The notes beneath the pieces were generated by a model. That model was not told the origin of the DNA. It saw only the letters and a program-made list of their open reading frames with translations, and did no database searches. A stretch of DNA of 64,000 nucleotides from Oceaniglobus ichthyenteri (GTDB lineage Bacteria > Pseudomonadota > Alphaproteobacteria > Rhodobacterales > Rhodobacteraceae). The stretch lies in assembly GCF_003057885.1 (NCBI RefSeq), contig NZ_QAGK01000009.1, positions 1-64,000 of the forward strand, written 5' to 3'. Below are positions 23,892 to 33,659 of this stretch, piece by piece. A program made the position numbers and the translations under genes. The first letter of the stretch is position 1. The number at the start of each line of letters is the position of its first letter.

Positions 23892-25121
23892 TTAGGCGCC
23901 GGTATTCATTTCCCAACCCAAGGCGCGCGCGACGGTAAAGATATCCTTGTCACCGCGCCCGCACATATTCATGCAAATGATGTGATCCTTAGGCAGATCG
24001 GGCGCGATTTTCATCACATGGGCCAAGGCGTGCGATGGTTCGAGTGCCGGAATAATCCCTTCCATCGCGCAAGACAGCTTGAACGCTTCCAGCGCCTCGA
24101 CATCGGTGATCGAGACATATTGCGCCCGGCCGATATCATGCAACCAGGCATGTTCGGGGCCAATGCCGGGGTAATCCAGACCGGCGGAAATGGAAAACCC
24201 TTCCAATATCTGCCCATCGTCATCCTGCAACAGATAGGTGCGGTTGCCATGCAAAACCCCGGGCCGCCCACCGGTCAGCGAGGCGCAATGTTCCATCTTG
24301 GCATTCACCCCCTTGCCGCCCGCCTCAACACCAATGATCGCCACGTCCTTGTCATCAAGGAAGGGGTAAAACAGGCCCATGGCGTTTGACCCACCGCCGA
24401 TCGCGGCGATGATCGTGTCGGGCAAACGGCCCTCCTGGCACATCAATTGTTCTTTGGCCTCTTTGCCGATGATGCTTTGAAAATCGCGCACCATTGCCGG
24501 GTACGGGTGCGGACCGGCCACCGTGCCGATGCAATAAAAGGTATCGCGCACATTCGTCACCCAATCGCGCAAGGCGTCGTTCATTGCGTCCTTCAGCGTG
24601 CCACGCCCGCTGGTCACCGGTATCACCTCGGCCCCCAAAAGCCGCATCCGAAACACATTGGGCGATTGCCGCTCAACGTCATGCGCGCCCATGTAAACCA
24701 CGCATTTCAAACCAAATTTTGCGCAAACCGTGGCTGTGGCCACACCATGTTGCCCGGCACCGGTTTCGGCAATGATCCGGGTTTTTCCCATGCGGCGCGC
24801 CAACAGGATTTGCCCCAACACGTTATTGATTTTATGCGCGCCGGTATGGTTCAACTCATCCCGCTTGAGGTAAATTTTAGCGCCACCCAGATGTTCGGTC
24901 AGGCGTTGTGCAAAATACATCGGGCTGGGGCGGCCAACGTAATGTTCCCACAGATCGTCCATTTCGGCCCAAAAGCTATCGTCAGTTTTGGCATGCTCGT
25001 ACTGCGCCTCAAGTTCAAGGATCAGCGGCATCAGGGTTTCAGACACGAACCGCCCGCCAAAATCGCCAAAACGCCCGTTTTCGTCGGGGCCCGTCATAAA
25101 GCTGTTGAAAAGATCGTTCAT
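23892..25121 (-). CDS. trpB: Tryptophan synthase beta subunit
   Basis: This 409-aa PLP enzyme joins indole and serine to form tryptophan. PLP Lys is in [14 protein letters not shown], the phosphate loop is [13 protein letters not shown], and the catalytic Glu is in [12 protein letters not shown]. An AGGAGG 8 nt upstream decides for the ATG at 25121 over the GTG at 25127. trpA is not in the window. A GNAT gene separates it from trpF. Confidence 0.97.
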   Translation of the reverse strand: MNDLFNSFMTGPDENGRFGDFGGRFVSETLMPLILELEAQYEHAKTDDSFWAEMDDLWEHYVGRPSPMYFAQRLTEHLGGAKIYLKRDELNHTGAHKINNVLGQILLARRMGKTRIIAETGAGQHGVATATVCAKFGLKCVVYMGAHDVERQSPNVFRMRLLGAEVIPVTSGRGTLKDAMNDALRDWVTNVRDTFYCIGTVAGPHPYPAMVRDFQSIIGKEAKEQLMCQEGRLPDTIIAAIGGGSNAMGLFYPFLDDKDVAIIGVEAGGKGVNAKMEHCASLTGGRPGVLHGNRTYLLQDDDGQILEGFSISAGLDYPGIGPEHAWLHDIGRAQYVSITDVEALEAFKLSCAMEGIIPALEPSHALAHVMKIAPDLPKDHIICMNMCGRGDKDIFTVARALGWEMNTGA

Positions 25122-25136
25122 CGCCACGCCCTCCTG

Positions 25137-25586
25137 CTACCTCAGTTCGCGTTTAAAGCCTATGTGCGAGGGCGTAAAGCCAAGCTGCGTGTAAAAGGCG
25201 TGGGCGCGGGTTCTGGTCGCATTGGTGGTCAGTTGGATCAGACCACAGCCAGCCGCCCGCGCCCGGGATTCAGCATCAGCCATCAGGGCCGCCCCCACCC
25301 CACGCCCGCGCATCGTGCTGGAGACACGCACAGATTCAATCTGGGCGCGGCGCGTTGCGCGCAGGGACAGGCCGCTGATGAACGTGATCTGATACGTGGC
25401 GATCACCGCGCCGTCGCATTTCCCCACGATCAAAGTGTTGTCGCCTTCGGCCTGCATCGCCTCGAAGGCCGCGATGTAGCGGGCCAGATCATCGGTTTCG
25501 CGCCCCGCGCCCAAGGCATCGTCGCGCAACAGAGCCACGATCGCCGGAATGTCGGTCCGGGTGGCGCGCTGCCAAATCACGTTCAT
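25137..25586 (-). CDS. GNAT family N-acetyltransferase
   Basis: A 149-aa acetyltransferase with the acetyl-CoA loop [19 protein letters not shown] and the end motif [10 protein letters not shown]-like region ([18 protein letters not shown]). The substrate is unknown. It overlaps the end of trpF by 4 bp, so it sits inside the trp transcription unit. Confidence 0.88.
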   Translation of the reverse strand: MNVIWQRATRTDIPAIVALLRDDALGAGRETDDLARYIAAFEAMQAEGDNTLIVGKCDGAVIATYQITFISGLSLRATRRAQIESVRVSSTMRGRGVGAALMADAESRARAAGCGLIQLTTNATRTRAHAFYTQLGFTPSHIGFKRELR

Positions 25587-26215
25587 CCCGCCGCTGCGAT
25601 AAATTCGCCAATCCTGCCCGCGTCCTTCAGCCCCGGCTTTGCCTCAACCCCCGACGACACATCAACCTGCCGCGCGCCCGTCAGGCGCACCGCCTCGGCC
25701 ACATTTTCCGGGGTCAATCCACCGGCCAACATCCATGGCACCGGCCATCGGCGCCCTGCCAGCAACCGCCAATCAAAGGTCAGGCCATTGCCCCCCGGCA
25801 AATCGGCATCTTTCAGCGGCTTGGCATCAACCAGAAGTTGGTCGGCCACACGGCCATATTCGGCCAAAGGCTTGAGATCATCAGCATCGGCAATGCCCAC
25901 TGCCTTCATCACCGGCAGGCCATAGCGCGCGCGTATCTCGGCCACGCGTTCGGGGCTTTCGCGCCCGTGCAGTTGCAACATATCAATGGGAACAGCCTGC
26001 AGCAGCGCATCAAGCGCGGCATCATCGGCATTGACCGTCAGCGCCACCTTGCATTGCCCCACCGGTACATCAATGGCCAAGGCGGCCGCCTGTGCAACGG
26101 ACAGGTGGCGCGGGGATTTGGCGAAAAACACAAACCCCACATAGGCCGCATCGCGTGCCGCCAAAATGTCGGCGGGCCGGGTCAGCCCGCAGATCTTTAC
26201 CCGTGTGTTGCCCAT
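25583..26215 (-). CDS. trpF: Phosphoribosylanthranilate isomerase
   Basis: This 210-aa TIM barrel catalyses the third step of tryptophan synthesis. Catalytic Cys is in VKICGLTRP, and the barrel motifs [18 protein letters not shown] and [14 protein letters not shown] are intact. It begins 3 bp downstream of the lapA stop. Confidence 0.95.
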   Translation of the reverse strand: MGNTRVKICGLTRPADILAARDAAYVGFVFFAKSPRHLSVAQAAALAIDVPVGQCKVALTVNADDAALDALLQAVPIDMLQLHGRESPERVAEIRARYGLPVMKAVGIADADDLKPLAEYGRVADQLLVDAKPLKDADLPGGNGLTFDWRLLAGRRWPVPWMLAGGLTPENVAEAVRLTGARQVDVSSGVEAKPGLKDAGRIGEFIAAAG

Positions 26216-26218
26216 GGG

Positions 26219-26578
26219 TTACCGCGACGGGCTGGGCGAATCCAGAAGCGCCAGCACATCATCGCCCTTGCGCGGGCTGGGGCCGGACATCTGCGACATT
26301 TCACGCTGCAGTTTCTCTTTCTCGCGACGCTGGCGCACGGCCTCGGCGCGGTGTTTGTGTTCGCGCAGCCATTCCCAGACAAATCCGATCAGCACGCCGC
26401 CGATTATCGCCGCAAAAATCACGATGAAAAGAGGCAAGGTAACGGCCCATGACCAGCCCATGAAACCTGACATTTCGACAGGCAGCAGTTGCAATGTCAC
26501 GGCCTTTCGATTGGCCAGGGCCACAACCACCAGGCACACCGCCAAGATGAGCAGAAACGCATAACGTATATAGCGCAT
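26219..26578 (-). CDS. lapA: LapA domain (DUF1049) membrane protein
   Basis: This 119-aa inner-membrane protein has two transmembrane segments (AFLLILAVCLVVVALA and AVTLPLFIVIFAAIIGGVLI) followed by a basic coiled region (REHKHRAEAVRQRREKEK). It belongs to the LapA family, linked to lipopolysaccharide assembly in enterobacteria. It lies between ihfB and trpF, the usual Rhodobacterales order. Confidence 0.85.
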   Translation of the reverse strand: MRYIRYAFLLILAVCLVVVALANRKAVTLQLLPVEMSGFMGWSWAVTLPLFIVIFAAIIGGVLIGFVWEWLREHKHRAEAVRQRREKEKLQREMSQMSGPSPRKGDDVLALLDSPSPSR

Positions 26579-26583
26579 TGATA

Positions 26584-26865
26584 TTATTCCTCGTTCAGCC
26601 TGTCGCGAAGCAGCTTGCCGGTTTTGAAAAATGGCACGTGCTTTTCCTCGACATGCACCGATTCTCCGGTGCGGGGGTTTCGCCCCACTCTGGCATCCCG
26701 CTTCTTGACTGAAAAGGCCCCGAAACCGCGCAGTTCGACACGGTCGCCTTTTGCCATGGCCGATATGATTTCTTCGAAAATGGTGTTCACAATACGCTCA
26801 ACGTCGCGCTGGTACAGATGAGGGTTCTCATCCGCGATTTTCTGGATCAGTTCTGATCGAATCAT
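26584..26865 (-). CDS. ihfB: Integration host factor beta subunit
   Basis: This 93-aa DNA-bending protein begins [19 protein letters not shown]. It has the HU/IHF core [18 protein letters not shown] and the DNA-contacting arm [15 protein letters not shown]. The GTG upstream (26871) gives two extra residues, but ATG at 26865 fits the family. The 262 bp to rpsA contain a terminator and presumably a separate promoter. Confidence 0.95.
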   Translation of the reverse strand: MIRSELIQKIADENPHLYQRDVERIVNTIFEEIISAMAKGDRVELRGFGAFSVKKRDARVGRNPRTGESVHVEEKHVPFFKTGKLLRDRLNEE

Positions 26866-27133
26866 GCACACGTCCCCCTGTGCTGTGACGAAATGCCCGG
26901 TTCAGGCCGCACTTGTATTGAAACCATAGAAGAAATTCGCGCCACAGGAAACACATCGTACCCCCCTTGGCGACCAAAACACATTACGAAATCATCCAAT
27001 TCCCAGACCAAATTTCATTTCCAGCCGAATTTCGCCCAATTTTTCATCACTTTGTGCGATCTTTGCAACCTGATTACAGCCCGATTCGGCGTTCACGTAA
27101 ACCGGAATTCTGGATCGCACCCGAATTAGAATG

Positions 27134-27164
27134 AAAAACCCCCCGCGGCGGATGCTGCGGGGGG
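27134..27164 (-). terminator. Rho-independent terminator after rpsA
   Basis: On the minus strand CCCCCCGC and GCGGGGGG pair around a 10-nt loop, followed by TTTTT. It lies 34 bp beyond the rpsA stop. Confidence 0.88.
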
Positions 27165-27197
27165 CTGTGTATGCAGGCCGGATAGGGCCGCCAGTGT

Positions 27198-28874
27198 TTA
27201 GTCGTCGCCCTTGAGCGCCGCACCCAGGATATCGCCCAAGGACGCACCGGAGTCGGACGAGCCATACTGCTCAACGGCTTCTTTTTCTTCGGCGATCTCG
27301 CGTGCCTTGATCGACAGACCCAAACGGCGGGTTTTCTGATCAACGTTGGTAACGCGCACATCGATCTTGTCGCCCACGCCAAAACGCTCGGGGCGCTGTT
27401 CGGCACGGTCACGCGACAGGTCGCTGCGGCGGATGAAGGATTTCGCGCCTTCATATTCCACTTCGACGCCGCCATCTTCGATGGAGGTCACGGTGACAGT
27501 GATGATCGAGCCGCGCTTGACGCCTTCGGTCGCACCGGTGAACGAATCGTCCAACGCCTTGATCGACAGTGAAATCCGCTCTTTCTCGACATCCACTTCG
27601 GTGACGATGGCCTGAACCAGATCACCTTTTTGGAAGTTCTGAATGGCTTCTTCGCCGCGCTGATCCCAGCTGATGTCGGACAGGTGCACCATGCCGTCGA
27701 TGTCGTTGTCCAGACCGATGAACAAACCGAATTCGGTGATGTTTTTCACATCGCCTTCGACTTGTGTGCCCTCGGGGTTGTTCTCGGCGAACACTTCCCA
27801 TGGGTTGCGCATGGTCTGTTTCAGACCCAGCGACACCCGGCGCTTGGCCGAATCGATTTCCAACACCATCACTTCGACTTCTTGGCTGGTCGAAACGATC
27901 TTGCCGGGATGCACGTTCTTCTTGGTCCAAGACATTTCCGAAACGTGAACCAGACCTTCAACGCCTGGCTCAAGCTCAACAAATGCACCGTAATCGGTGA
28001 TGTTGGTCACGCGGCCCGTGTGGGTCGATTCCAGCGGGAATTTCGCCTCGACCGAATCCCAAGGATCGGCTTGCAACTGCTTCATGCCCAAGGAAATACG
28101 GTGGGTTTCCTTGTTGATCTTGATCACCTGAACCTTGACGGTTTCGCCGATGGCCAAGATTTCCGAAGGATGGTTCACACGGCGCCAGGCCATGTCGGTG
28201 ACGTGCAACAGACCGTCGACGCCGCCCAGATCCACAAACGCACCATATTCGGTGATGTTTTTCACCACACCGTCCACGGCCTGACCTTCGGTCAGATTGC
28301 CGATGACTTCGGCGCGCTGTTCGGCACGGGATTCTTCCAGAATCGCACGGCGCGATACAACGATGTTGCCACGGCGACGGTCCATTTTCAAAATCTGGAA
28401 CGGCTGTTTCAGACCCATCAACGGGCCGGCATCGCGCACCGGGCGCACATCAACCTGCGAACCGGGCAGGAACGCAACCGCGCCGCCCAGATCGACAGTG
28501 AAACCACCTTTGACCCGGCCAAAGATCGCGCCTTCGACACGCTCTTCGTCGGCATAGGCTTTTTCAAGACGATCCCAGGCTTCTTCGCGCCGCGCCATTT
28601 CGCGGGAAATGACCGCTTCGCCCTTGGCGTTTTCAACCTGGCGCAAGAACACTTCGACTTCGTCGCCCACGTGTACATTGGGGGCTTCGCCGGGTTCTGC
28701 AAATTCTTTCAGATCAACGCGGCCTTCCATTTTATAGCCGACGTCGATGATGGCCTGGCCCGCTTCGATCGCGATAACCTTGCCTTTGACGACAGACCCT
28801 TCGTCGGGTGTGTCAATTTCGAAGCTTTCGTTCAGGAGGGCTTCGAATTCCTCCATGGTGGTGGATGCGCTCAT
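27198..28874 (-). CDS. rpsA: 30S ribosomal protein S1
   Basis: This 558-aa protein contains six S1 RNA-binding repeats and helps load mRNA on the 30S subunit. Repeat hallmarks include VDGLLHVTDMAW, VEGLVHVSEMSW and IDGMVHLSDISW, each preceded by a YGAFV- or FGLFI-type strand. Gene order cmk-rpsA-ihfB is conserved in proteobacteria. A strong terminator follows. Confidence 0.97.
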   Translation of the reverse strand: MSASTTMEEFEALLNESFEIDTPDEGSVVKGKVIAIEAGQAIIDVGYKMEGRVDLKEFAEPGEAPNVHVGDEVEVFLRQVENAKGEAVISREMARREEAWDRLEKAYADEERVEGAIFGRVKGGFTVDLGGAVAFLPGSQVDVRPVRDAGPLMGLKQPFQILKMDRRRGNIVVSRRAILEESRAEQRAEVIGNLTEGQAVDGVVKNITEYGAFVDLGGVDGLLHVTDMAWRRVNHPSEILAIGETVKVQVIKINKETHRISLGMKQLQADPWDSVEAKFPLESTHTGRVTNITDYGAFVELEPGVEGLVHVSEMSWTKKNVHPGKIVSTSQEVEVMVLEIDSAKRRVSLGLKQTMRNPWEVFAENNPEGTQVEGDVKNITEFGLFIGLDNDIDGMVHLSDISWDQRGEEAIQNFQKGDLVQAIVTEVDVEKERISLSIKALDDSFTGATEGVKRGSIITVTVTSIEDGGVEVEYEGAKSFIRRSDLSRDRAEQRPERFGVGDKIDVRVTNVDQKTRRLGLSIKAREIAEEKEAVEQYGSSDSGASLGDILGAALKGDD

Positions 28875-29080
28875 GTGGCGTACAGGTCCTTTGTGGTCAT
28901 TATACTGGCCGAACGGTTGTCTCCGACGGTCTTTGGGGTTGCTTGGTCAAAACGAAAAACAAAGGGCCGGTGTGATCCGACCCTGCATATCCTCCGCCCG
29001 GGGCTGTTACCGCCCCTTCGACGGTTGCGCGTATAGTCCAACCTGCCCGCATTGACAAGGGCACGCGCCCAATCGGATGG

Positions 29081-29722
29081 TCATTGGCGATCGGGCGCGC
29101 CGCCGTCGGCCCTTTTGCCACCCCGTTGGGTGATGATTTTCACGGCCTGGGCCACGGCTTCGTCAATGCTCATTTGTGAGGTGTCGATCAGGATCGCGTC
29201 ATCGGCCGGTTTCAGCGGCGCGGTGGCGCGGGCCTGATCGCGGGTGTCGCGTTGGCGCAAATCGGCCAGCACCGCGTCAAACGATGTGATCGCGCCACTT
29301 TCGCTCAGTTCGGCAAAACGTCTTTGGGCGCGAATGTCATCGCTGGCGGTGATGAACAGTTTCGCCTCGGCGTCGGGGCAGATCACCGTGCCGATATCGC
29401 GGCCATCCAGCACCGCGCCACCCGCACGCCGCGCAAAGGCCCGTTGAAACGTCAGCAAAGCGGCGCGCACTTCGGGAATCACGGCAACACGGCTGGCGGC
29501 CTGGGCGGCATCACTGTCGCGCAGATCGTCGCGCTCCAGATCGCGCGGCGAAAGGGTGCGCGCTGCCTCAATAGGGTCGGCCCCGGCCAGCATTTGCCGC
29601 CCTACGGCGCGATACAACAGGCCGGTGTCCAGATGCGCAAAGCCAAAATGCGCCGCAACCTGGCGCGATACCGTGCCTTTTCCGCTGGCGGCCGGCCCGT
29701 CGATTGCCACTGTGAATGCCAT
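29081..29722 (-). CDS. cmk: Cytidylate kinase
   Basis: This 213-aa kinase phosphorylates CMP and dCMP. The P-loop is [14 protein letters not shown], and [19 protein letters not shown] is the CMP-binding signature. GGAGAG upstream supports the ATG at 29722; the 13 codons upstream in frame are rejected. rpsA follows after 206 bp. Confidence 0.95.
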   Translation of the reverse strand: MAFTVAIDGPAASGKGTVSRQVAAHFGFAHLDTGLLYRAVGRQMLAGADPIEAARTLSPRDLERDDLRDSDAAQAASRVAVIPEVRAALLTFQRAFARRAGGAVLDGRDIGTVICPDAEAKLFITASDDIRAQRRFAELSESGAITSFDAVLADLRQRDTRDQARATAPLKPADDAILIDTSQMSIDEAVAQAVKIITQRGGKRADGGAPDRQ

Positions 29723-29794
29723 GTTCTCTCCGATGTTAGACCTGCCGTGGTAAAACCCCACACCGCCCGTGACAAGCCCAGAACGTTTGCCCGC

Positions 29795-30178
29795 CTACTC
29801 TGCCTCGTTGTATTCCAGACACGGAAGATCGTCGGTAATCTCATAATACGCGCCCTTTTCGGCGCAAAAAATATGCCCGATCAATTCGGCATCCTCGCTG
29901 TCATCTAACGTCCCGGCATGAATCGAAAGATCCGGCCCCGGCCCATCCCAAAACAGGCTGCTGCCGCAGGTGGCGCAAAATCCACGGTTGGCGATCTCGG
30001 AGGATGGATACCACGTTACCTCGCCGCTGATCAAAACCAATTCGCGCGCGGCCGACGTAAGGGCCGCGAAATGACCGCTGGATTTGCGGCATTGGGTGCA
30101 ATGGCACGCCACCACCGGAAACAACGGCCCCCTGACAAGATAGCTGACCGCACCACACAGACAGCTTCCTGTGCTCAT
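29795..30178 (-). CDS. GFA family (glutathione-dependent formaldehyde-activating) protein
   Basis: A 127-aa zinc-binding protein with [25 protein letters not shown] and [13 protein letters not shown], the complete GFA cysteine set. The family is named after Gfa, but most members have no shown activity. The start overlaps the aroA stop by 4 bp. Confidence 0.9.
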   Translation of the reverse strand: MSTGSCLCGAVSYLVRGPLFPVVACHCTQCRKSSGHFAALTSAARELVLISGEVTWYPSSEIANRGFCATCGSSLFWDGPGPDLSIHAGTLDDSEDAELIGHIFCAEKGAYYEITDDLPCLEYNEAE

Positions 30179-31527
30179 CCGTCGAGGGGGCGCAAATCTG
30201 CGCCCAGCGCGCCCATCAACCCCTGAAAAATCGGAAACGATGTGGCAATCGGGCCCGCATCGTCAACCGCCATGGCCTGCTGTGCCCCCATGCCCAAAAT
30301 CAGAAACGACATGGCAATGCGGTGATCCAACCGTGCCTCGGCCGTGGCACCGCCCGGAACGCCCTTGGGGCCCATGCCGGTGATTTTCCACCAATCTTCG
30401 CCCTCATCCACGGTAACGCCGGCGGCGCGCAGGCCCTTGGCCATGGCATCAATCCGGTCTGATTCCTTTACCCGCAGTTCTTTCACGCCCTGCATATCGG
30501 TCACCCCTTCGGCAAAGGCGGCGACGATTGACAGGATCGGGTATTCATCAATCATGCTGGCCGCACGGGCCGGTGGTACGGCGATGCCTTTCATATCGGG
30601 CGAAAACCGCGCGCGCAGATCGGCAACAGGTTCGCCGCCCTCGACACGCTCGTTCTCATAGGTCAGATCGGCGCCCATTTCGCGCAGGGTGGTGAACAGA
30701 CCGGCGCGGGTGGGGTTCAACCCGATGCCCGGCACCAATACATCCGACCCTTCAACAATCAGCGCGGCACACACGGGAAACGCCGCCGAACTGGGGTCGC
30801 GCGGCACGGCGATGGTTTGGGGTTGCAAATCGGGCTGGCCTTGCAATGTGATTACCCGGTCTTTGCCGGTGTCCTCGACCGCGATATCGGCACCAAAGCC
30901 GGCCAGCATCCGTTCGGTGTGATCGCGCGTCGCCTCACGTTCGATCACGCGGGTTTCGCCGCGCGCATTCAGGGCGGCCAGCAATACCGCCGATTTCACC
31001 TGCGCCGATGGCATCGGCACGGTATATTCCACGCCCACCGCATCGCGCGCGCCAACAATCGTCATCGGCAAACGCCCGCCTGCCCGCCCAAACGCCTGCG
31101 CGCCGAACAACGCCATCGGGTCGGTCACCCGCCCCATGGGCCGGCCGTTCAGTGACGCATCGCCGGTAAAGGTGGCAGTGATCGGCGTGGTGGCCATGGC
31201 CCCCATGATCAACCGCACGCCGGTGCCCGAATTGCCGCAATCAATGATGTTTTCAGGCTCGCCAAAGCCGCCAACACCGACACCGTGCACAGACCAATCG
31301 CCCGCGCCGTGCTGTATCACTTGGGCGCCAAACGCCTGCATCGCGCGGCCGGTGTCCAACACATCCTGGCCTTCCAACAGGCCGGTAATGCGGGTTTCAC
31401 CAACGCAAAGCGCGCCCAGAATGAACGAGCGGTGCGAAATCGACTTGTCCCCCGGCACATCCGCGGTGCCGGTCAATGGCCCGCAAGGGGCCGAAGTCAT
31501 GGGTTGTGCTGCGCCGTGGCCTGACAT
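30175..31527 (-). CDS. aroA: 3-phosphoshikimate 1-carboxyvinyltransferase (EPSP synthase)
   Basis: This 450-aa shikimate-pathway enzyme joins shikimate-3-phosphate and PEP. Motifs: [59 protein letters not shown] and [13 protein letters not shown]. The overall pattern ([15 protein letters not shown]) resembles class II EPSP synthases, but the glyphosate-sensing loop has Gly (GNSG) rather than the Ala of CP4. GGAGAGG before the ATG at 31527 supports that start. Confidence 0.96.
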   Translation of the reverse strand: MSGHGAAQPMTSAPCGPLTGTADVPGDKSISHRSFILGALCVGETRITGLLEGQDVLDTGRAMQAFGAQVIQHGAGDWSVHGVGVGGFGEPENIIDCGNSGTGVRLIMGAMATTPITATFTGDASLNGRPMGRVTDPMALFGAQAFGRAGGRLPMTIVGARDAVGVEYTVPMPSAQVKSAVLLAALNARGETRVIEREATRDHTERMLAGFGADIAVEDTGKDRVITLQGQPDLQPQTIAVPRDPSSAAFPVCAALIVEGSDVLVPGIGLNPTRAGLFTTLREMGADLTYENERVEGGEPVADLRARFSPDMKGIAVPPARAASMIDEYPILSIVAAFAEGVTDMQGVKELRVKESDRIDAMAKGLRAAGVTVDEGEDWWKITGMGPKGVPGGATAEARLDHRIAMSFLILGMGAQQAMAVDDAGPIATSFPIFQGLMGALGADLRPLDG

Positions 31528-31604
31528 GCCGTCCCTCTCCATCACGAAATCGCGCGGATACTACCCCCGCTTGTCAGGGGTGCAAGGCTTAAACGACATG
31601 GGTG

Positions 31605-31667
31605 TCAGATCAGCGCCGCCAAAGGCAGCAACAGGAACACAAACAGGATGAAGGGCAAATGGCGCAT
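31605..31667 (-). CDS. Possible 20-aa hydrophobic microprotein
   Basis: The frame MRHLPFILFVFLLLPLAALI is a single membrane-spanning stretch with a basic start, in the 236-bp gap between trmB and aroA. No Shine-Dalgarno is visible, so this may be chance. Confidence 0.25.
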   Translation of the reverse strand: MRHLPFILFVFLLLPLAALI

Positions 31668-31763
31668 TGGGGAGATCCGGGATGCGGGTGAATCATGTGA
31701 AGTATGATTCATCGATAACCTGCTGACCCCGATCTACAAAGTTGCGATTTTCCAAGCCCGATT

Positions 31764-32483
31764 TTAGGCTGAAAGACGCCGAAATGTCAGGTAATGCGGC
31801 ACCCGCCCTTCGCGCAGCGCCTTTTGCTCGTAACGGGTGGAAATCCAGTCATCCCACGGGGCGCGCCAATCGTCTGGCCCCTCGGCCAGCCATTCAAACC
31901 CGGCGCGCGGCACCTCTTGCAAGGTTTGGCGCACATAGTCGGGAATATCGGTGGCAACGCGAAAAATCGCACCCGGCTGCAGCACCCGTGCCAGAGGTTG
32001 CAAATGGTCGGGCGTCACGAACCGGCGGCGATGGTGGCGTTTTTTCGGCCACGGATCGGGGTACAGCAAAAAGGCGCGCGCCACGCTGGCCTCGGGCAAT
32101 ACATCAAACACATCCCGCACATCGCCAGGATGGATTTTTACATTCTCAACCGCCGCCGCGCGCAGTTTTCCCAGACACATGGCGACGCCATTCTCAAACG
32201 GCTCACATCCCAGAAACGTCACATCGGGGTTGGCCGTGGCCTGATGCACCAGATGTTCACCCCCACCAAAGCCGATTTCCAACCACAGGGGGCGCCCCTC
32301 GGTCAGGGTATCCATATCCAACGGCGTGCGGTCGGGGTTTACATCCCACCCCACCGGGCCGGGCGACAGGGGCGCCAGATCTTCGGCCAGATACAGGTGT
32401 TGATTGGGGCGCAGGGTCTTGCCCTTGAACCGGCCATAAAAATTGCGCCACGGTGCGCCGCTGGGGTGTTTGCGATCTGTCAT
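31764..32483 (-). CDS. trmB: tRNA (guanine-N7-)-methyltransferase
   Basis: This 239-aa enzyme methylates G46 of tRNA. The SAM loop is WLEIGFGGGEHLVHQA; the family signature DPWPKKRHHRRRF is intact. The ATG at 32483 gives the usual length. Longer upstream frames are rejected. Confidence 0.95.
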   Translation of the reverse strand: MTDRKHPSGAPWRNFYGRFKGKTLRPNQHLYLAEDLAPLSPGPVGWDVNPDRTPLDMDTLTEGRPLWLEIGFGGGEHLVHQATANPDVTFLGCEPFENGVAMCLGKLRAAAVENVKIHPGDVRDVFDVLPEASVARAFLLYPDPWPKKRHHRRRFVTPDHLQPLARVLQPGAIFRVATDIPDYVRQTLQEVPRAGFEWLAEGPDDWRAPWDDWISTRYEQKALREGRVPHYLTFRRLSA

Positions 32484-32575
32484 GGGGCGGCGTGATAGGG
32501 CGCGCGCGCGGGTATTGCAACATCTGCGACGCGGTATCGCTTGCGCGTGGTTTTGGGGCGGCGTAGGTTCACGAT

Positions 32576-32953
32576 ATGACGGGAATGGCGATGAAAACGA
32601 TCGGGCGGATGTGGCTGGCGGGGCTTTTGGCCCTGGCGCTGGCAACGTCGGCCTTGGCCCATCGCGCCCCGCCCAGCACCGATGACCTGTCAAAGATCAC
32701 ATTCCTGATCGCAGGTGGCACCCTTGGCGATATCTGCAACGACCATGAGGGCGGCGATCACCACCATCTGTTGCCTATATGCGAGGCATGTCGCCTGATC
32801 GATTCGGCCTTGACGCCCAGCAGCCCTGACACCTTTGCGCTGCCAAATGTCGTGGCGCGGCAATTCTGTGCGCCAACCCACGCCCAATCGGCCCTGCCCG
32901 CCGCGCCCCGGCGCGCCCATACGCCGCGCGCGCCCCCTGTCTGTGTGATCTGA
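32576..32953 (+). CDS. Secreted His/Cys-rich protein, DUF2946-like
   Basis: This 125-aa protein starts with a signal peptide (MWLAGLLALALATSALA region, cleavage likely before HRAPPS). A metal-binding-like segment follows: GDICNDHEGGDHHHLLPICEAC. The pattern resembles DUF2946, small periplasmic proteins found beside copper genes, and a PCu(A)C gene follows after 39 bp. Starts at 32576, 32585 or 32591 are all possible. The family call is tentative. Confidence 0.6.
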   Translation: MTGMAMKTIGRMWLAGLLALALATSALAHRAPPSTDDLSKITFLIAGGTLGDICNDHEGGDHHHLLPICEACRLIDSALTPSSPDTFALPNVVARQFCAPTHAQSALPAAPRRAHTPRAPPVCVI

Positions 32954-32992
32954 ACCCGATCCAAATCAACACACAGTCAGAAAGACACACCT

Positions 32993-33478
32993 ATGAAACC
33001 GATGTTTTCCGCCGTTTTGGCCACCCTCTGCCTTACCGCTCCTGCATATGCCCATGATTACACCCTTGGCGATCTGACCATTTCCCATCCGATGGCGTTT
33101 GAAACCACTGCCGTGGCCCAGACTGCCGGGGGATTCATGACCGTCACCAACGCGGGCGATACCGCTGACAAGCTGCTGGAAGTGCGCGGTGATTTCCCCC
33201 GCATTGAAATTCACACCACGGAAATGACCGATGGTGTGGCACGGATGATGAAACAAGAATTCATCGCGCTGCCCGCCGGTGAAACCGTGACGTTTCAGCC
33301 CGGCGGATACCATGTGATGTTCATGGGTCTGGGCGGTGATCCGTTCGAAGTTGGCGAGGAAATCCCACTTACCCTGGTGTTTGAGAATGCTGGTGAAATC
33401 GATGTGGTTTTTGACGTCGAACCACGCCCGACCGATACGAAGGGCATGGATCATTCCGGCCACAAGATGGAAAAGTAA
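32993..33478 (+). CDS. Periplasmic copper chaperone PCu(A)C
   Basis: This 161-aa protein delivers copper to the CuA centre of cytochrome oxidase in characterised relatives. A signal peptide (LCLTAPAYA) precedes the mature part. Copper ligands appear in order: His in IEIHTTEM, Met in ARMM, and His and Met in GGYHVMFMGL. The His-rich tail (DHSGHKMEK) may bind metal too. Confidence 0.92.
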   Translation: MKPMFSAVLATLCLTAPAYAHDYTLGDLTISHPMAFETTAVAQTAGGFMTVTNAGDTADKLLEVRGDFPRIEIHTTEMTDGVARMMKQEFIALPAGETVTFQPGGYHVMFMGLGGDPFEVGEEIPLTLVFENAGEIDVVFDVEPRPTDTKGMDHSGHKMEK

Positions 33479-33518
33479 AACGCCCCCGTCACATCGGGGC
33501 CAGATGAAAGATCACACC

Positions 33519-33538
33519 GGGGGGCCAGATGGCCCCCC
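33519..33538. terminator. Perfect 8-bp inverted repeat after PCu(A)C gene
   Basis: GGGGGGCC-AGAT-GGCCCCCC forms a strong hairpin 41 bp beyond the stop. No T run follows, so it may act as a stabilising 3' hairpin rather than a classical terminator. Confidence 0.45.
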
Positions 33539-33659
33539 GATGCATTCAGACTCAGCTGAAATATTTCCCGCACCTTGCGAAACCCCGCCGACGCCCCTTT
33601 GCGCCGCCACCGCGCATCCGCTATGGTTTTGCAAAACAGCGAAAACGCAGGTGGGCATC

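Noticed and set aside
24447-25925. 492-codon plus-strand frame
   Set aside because: Antisense to trpB, the GNAT gene and trpF; no sensible protein features.
26893-27129. 78-codon plus-strand frame between ihfB and rpsA
   Set aside because: No family, no Shine-Dalgarno, and it crosses probable promoter DNA of ihfB.
27630-29036. 468-codon plus-strand frame
   Set aside because: Opposite strand of rpsA, an artefact of high GC and third-position bias.
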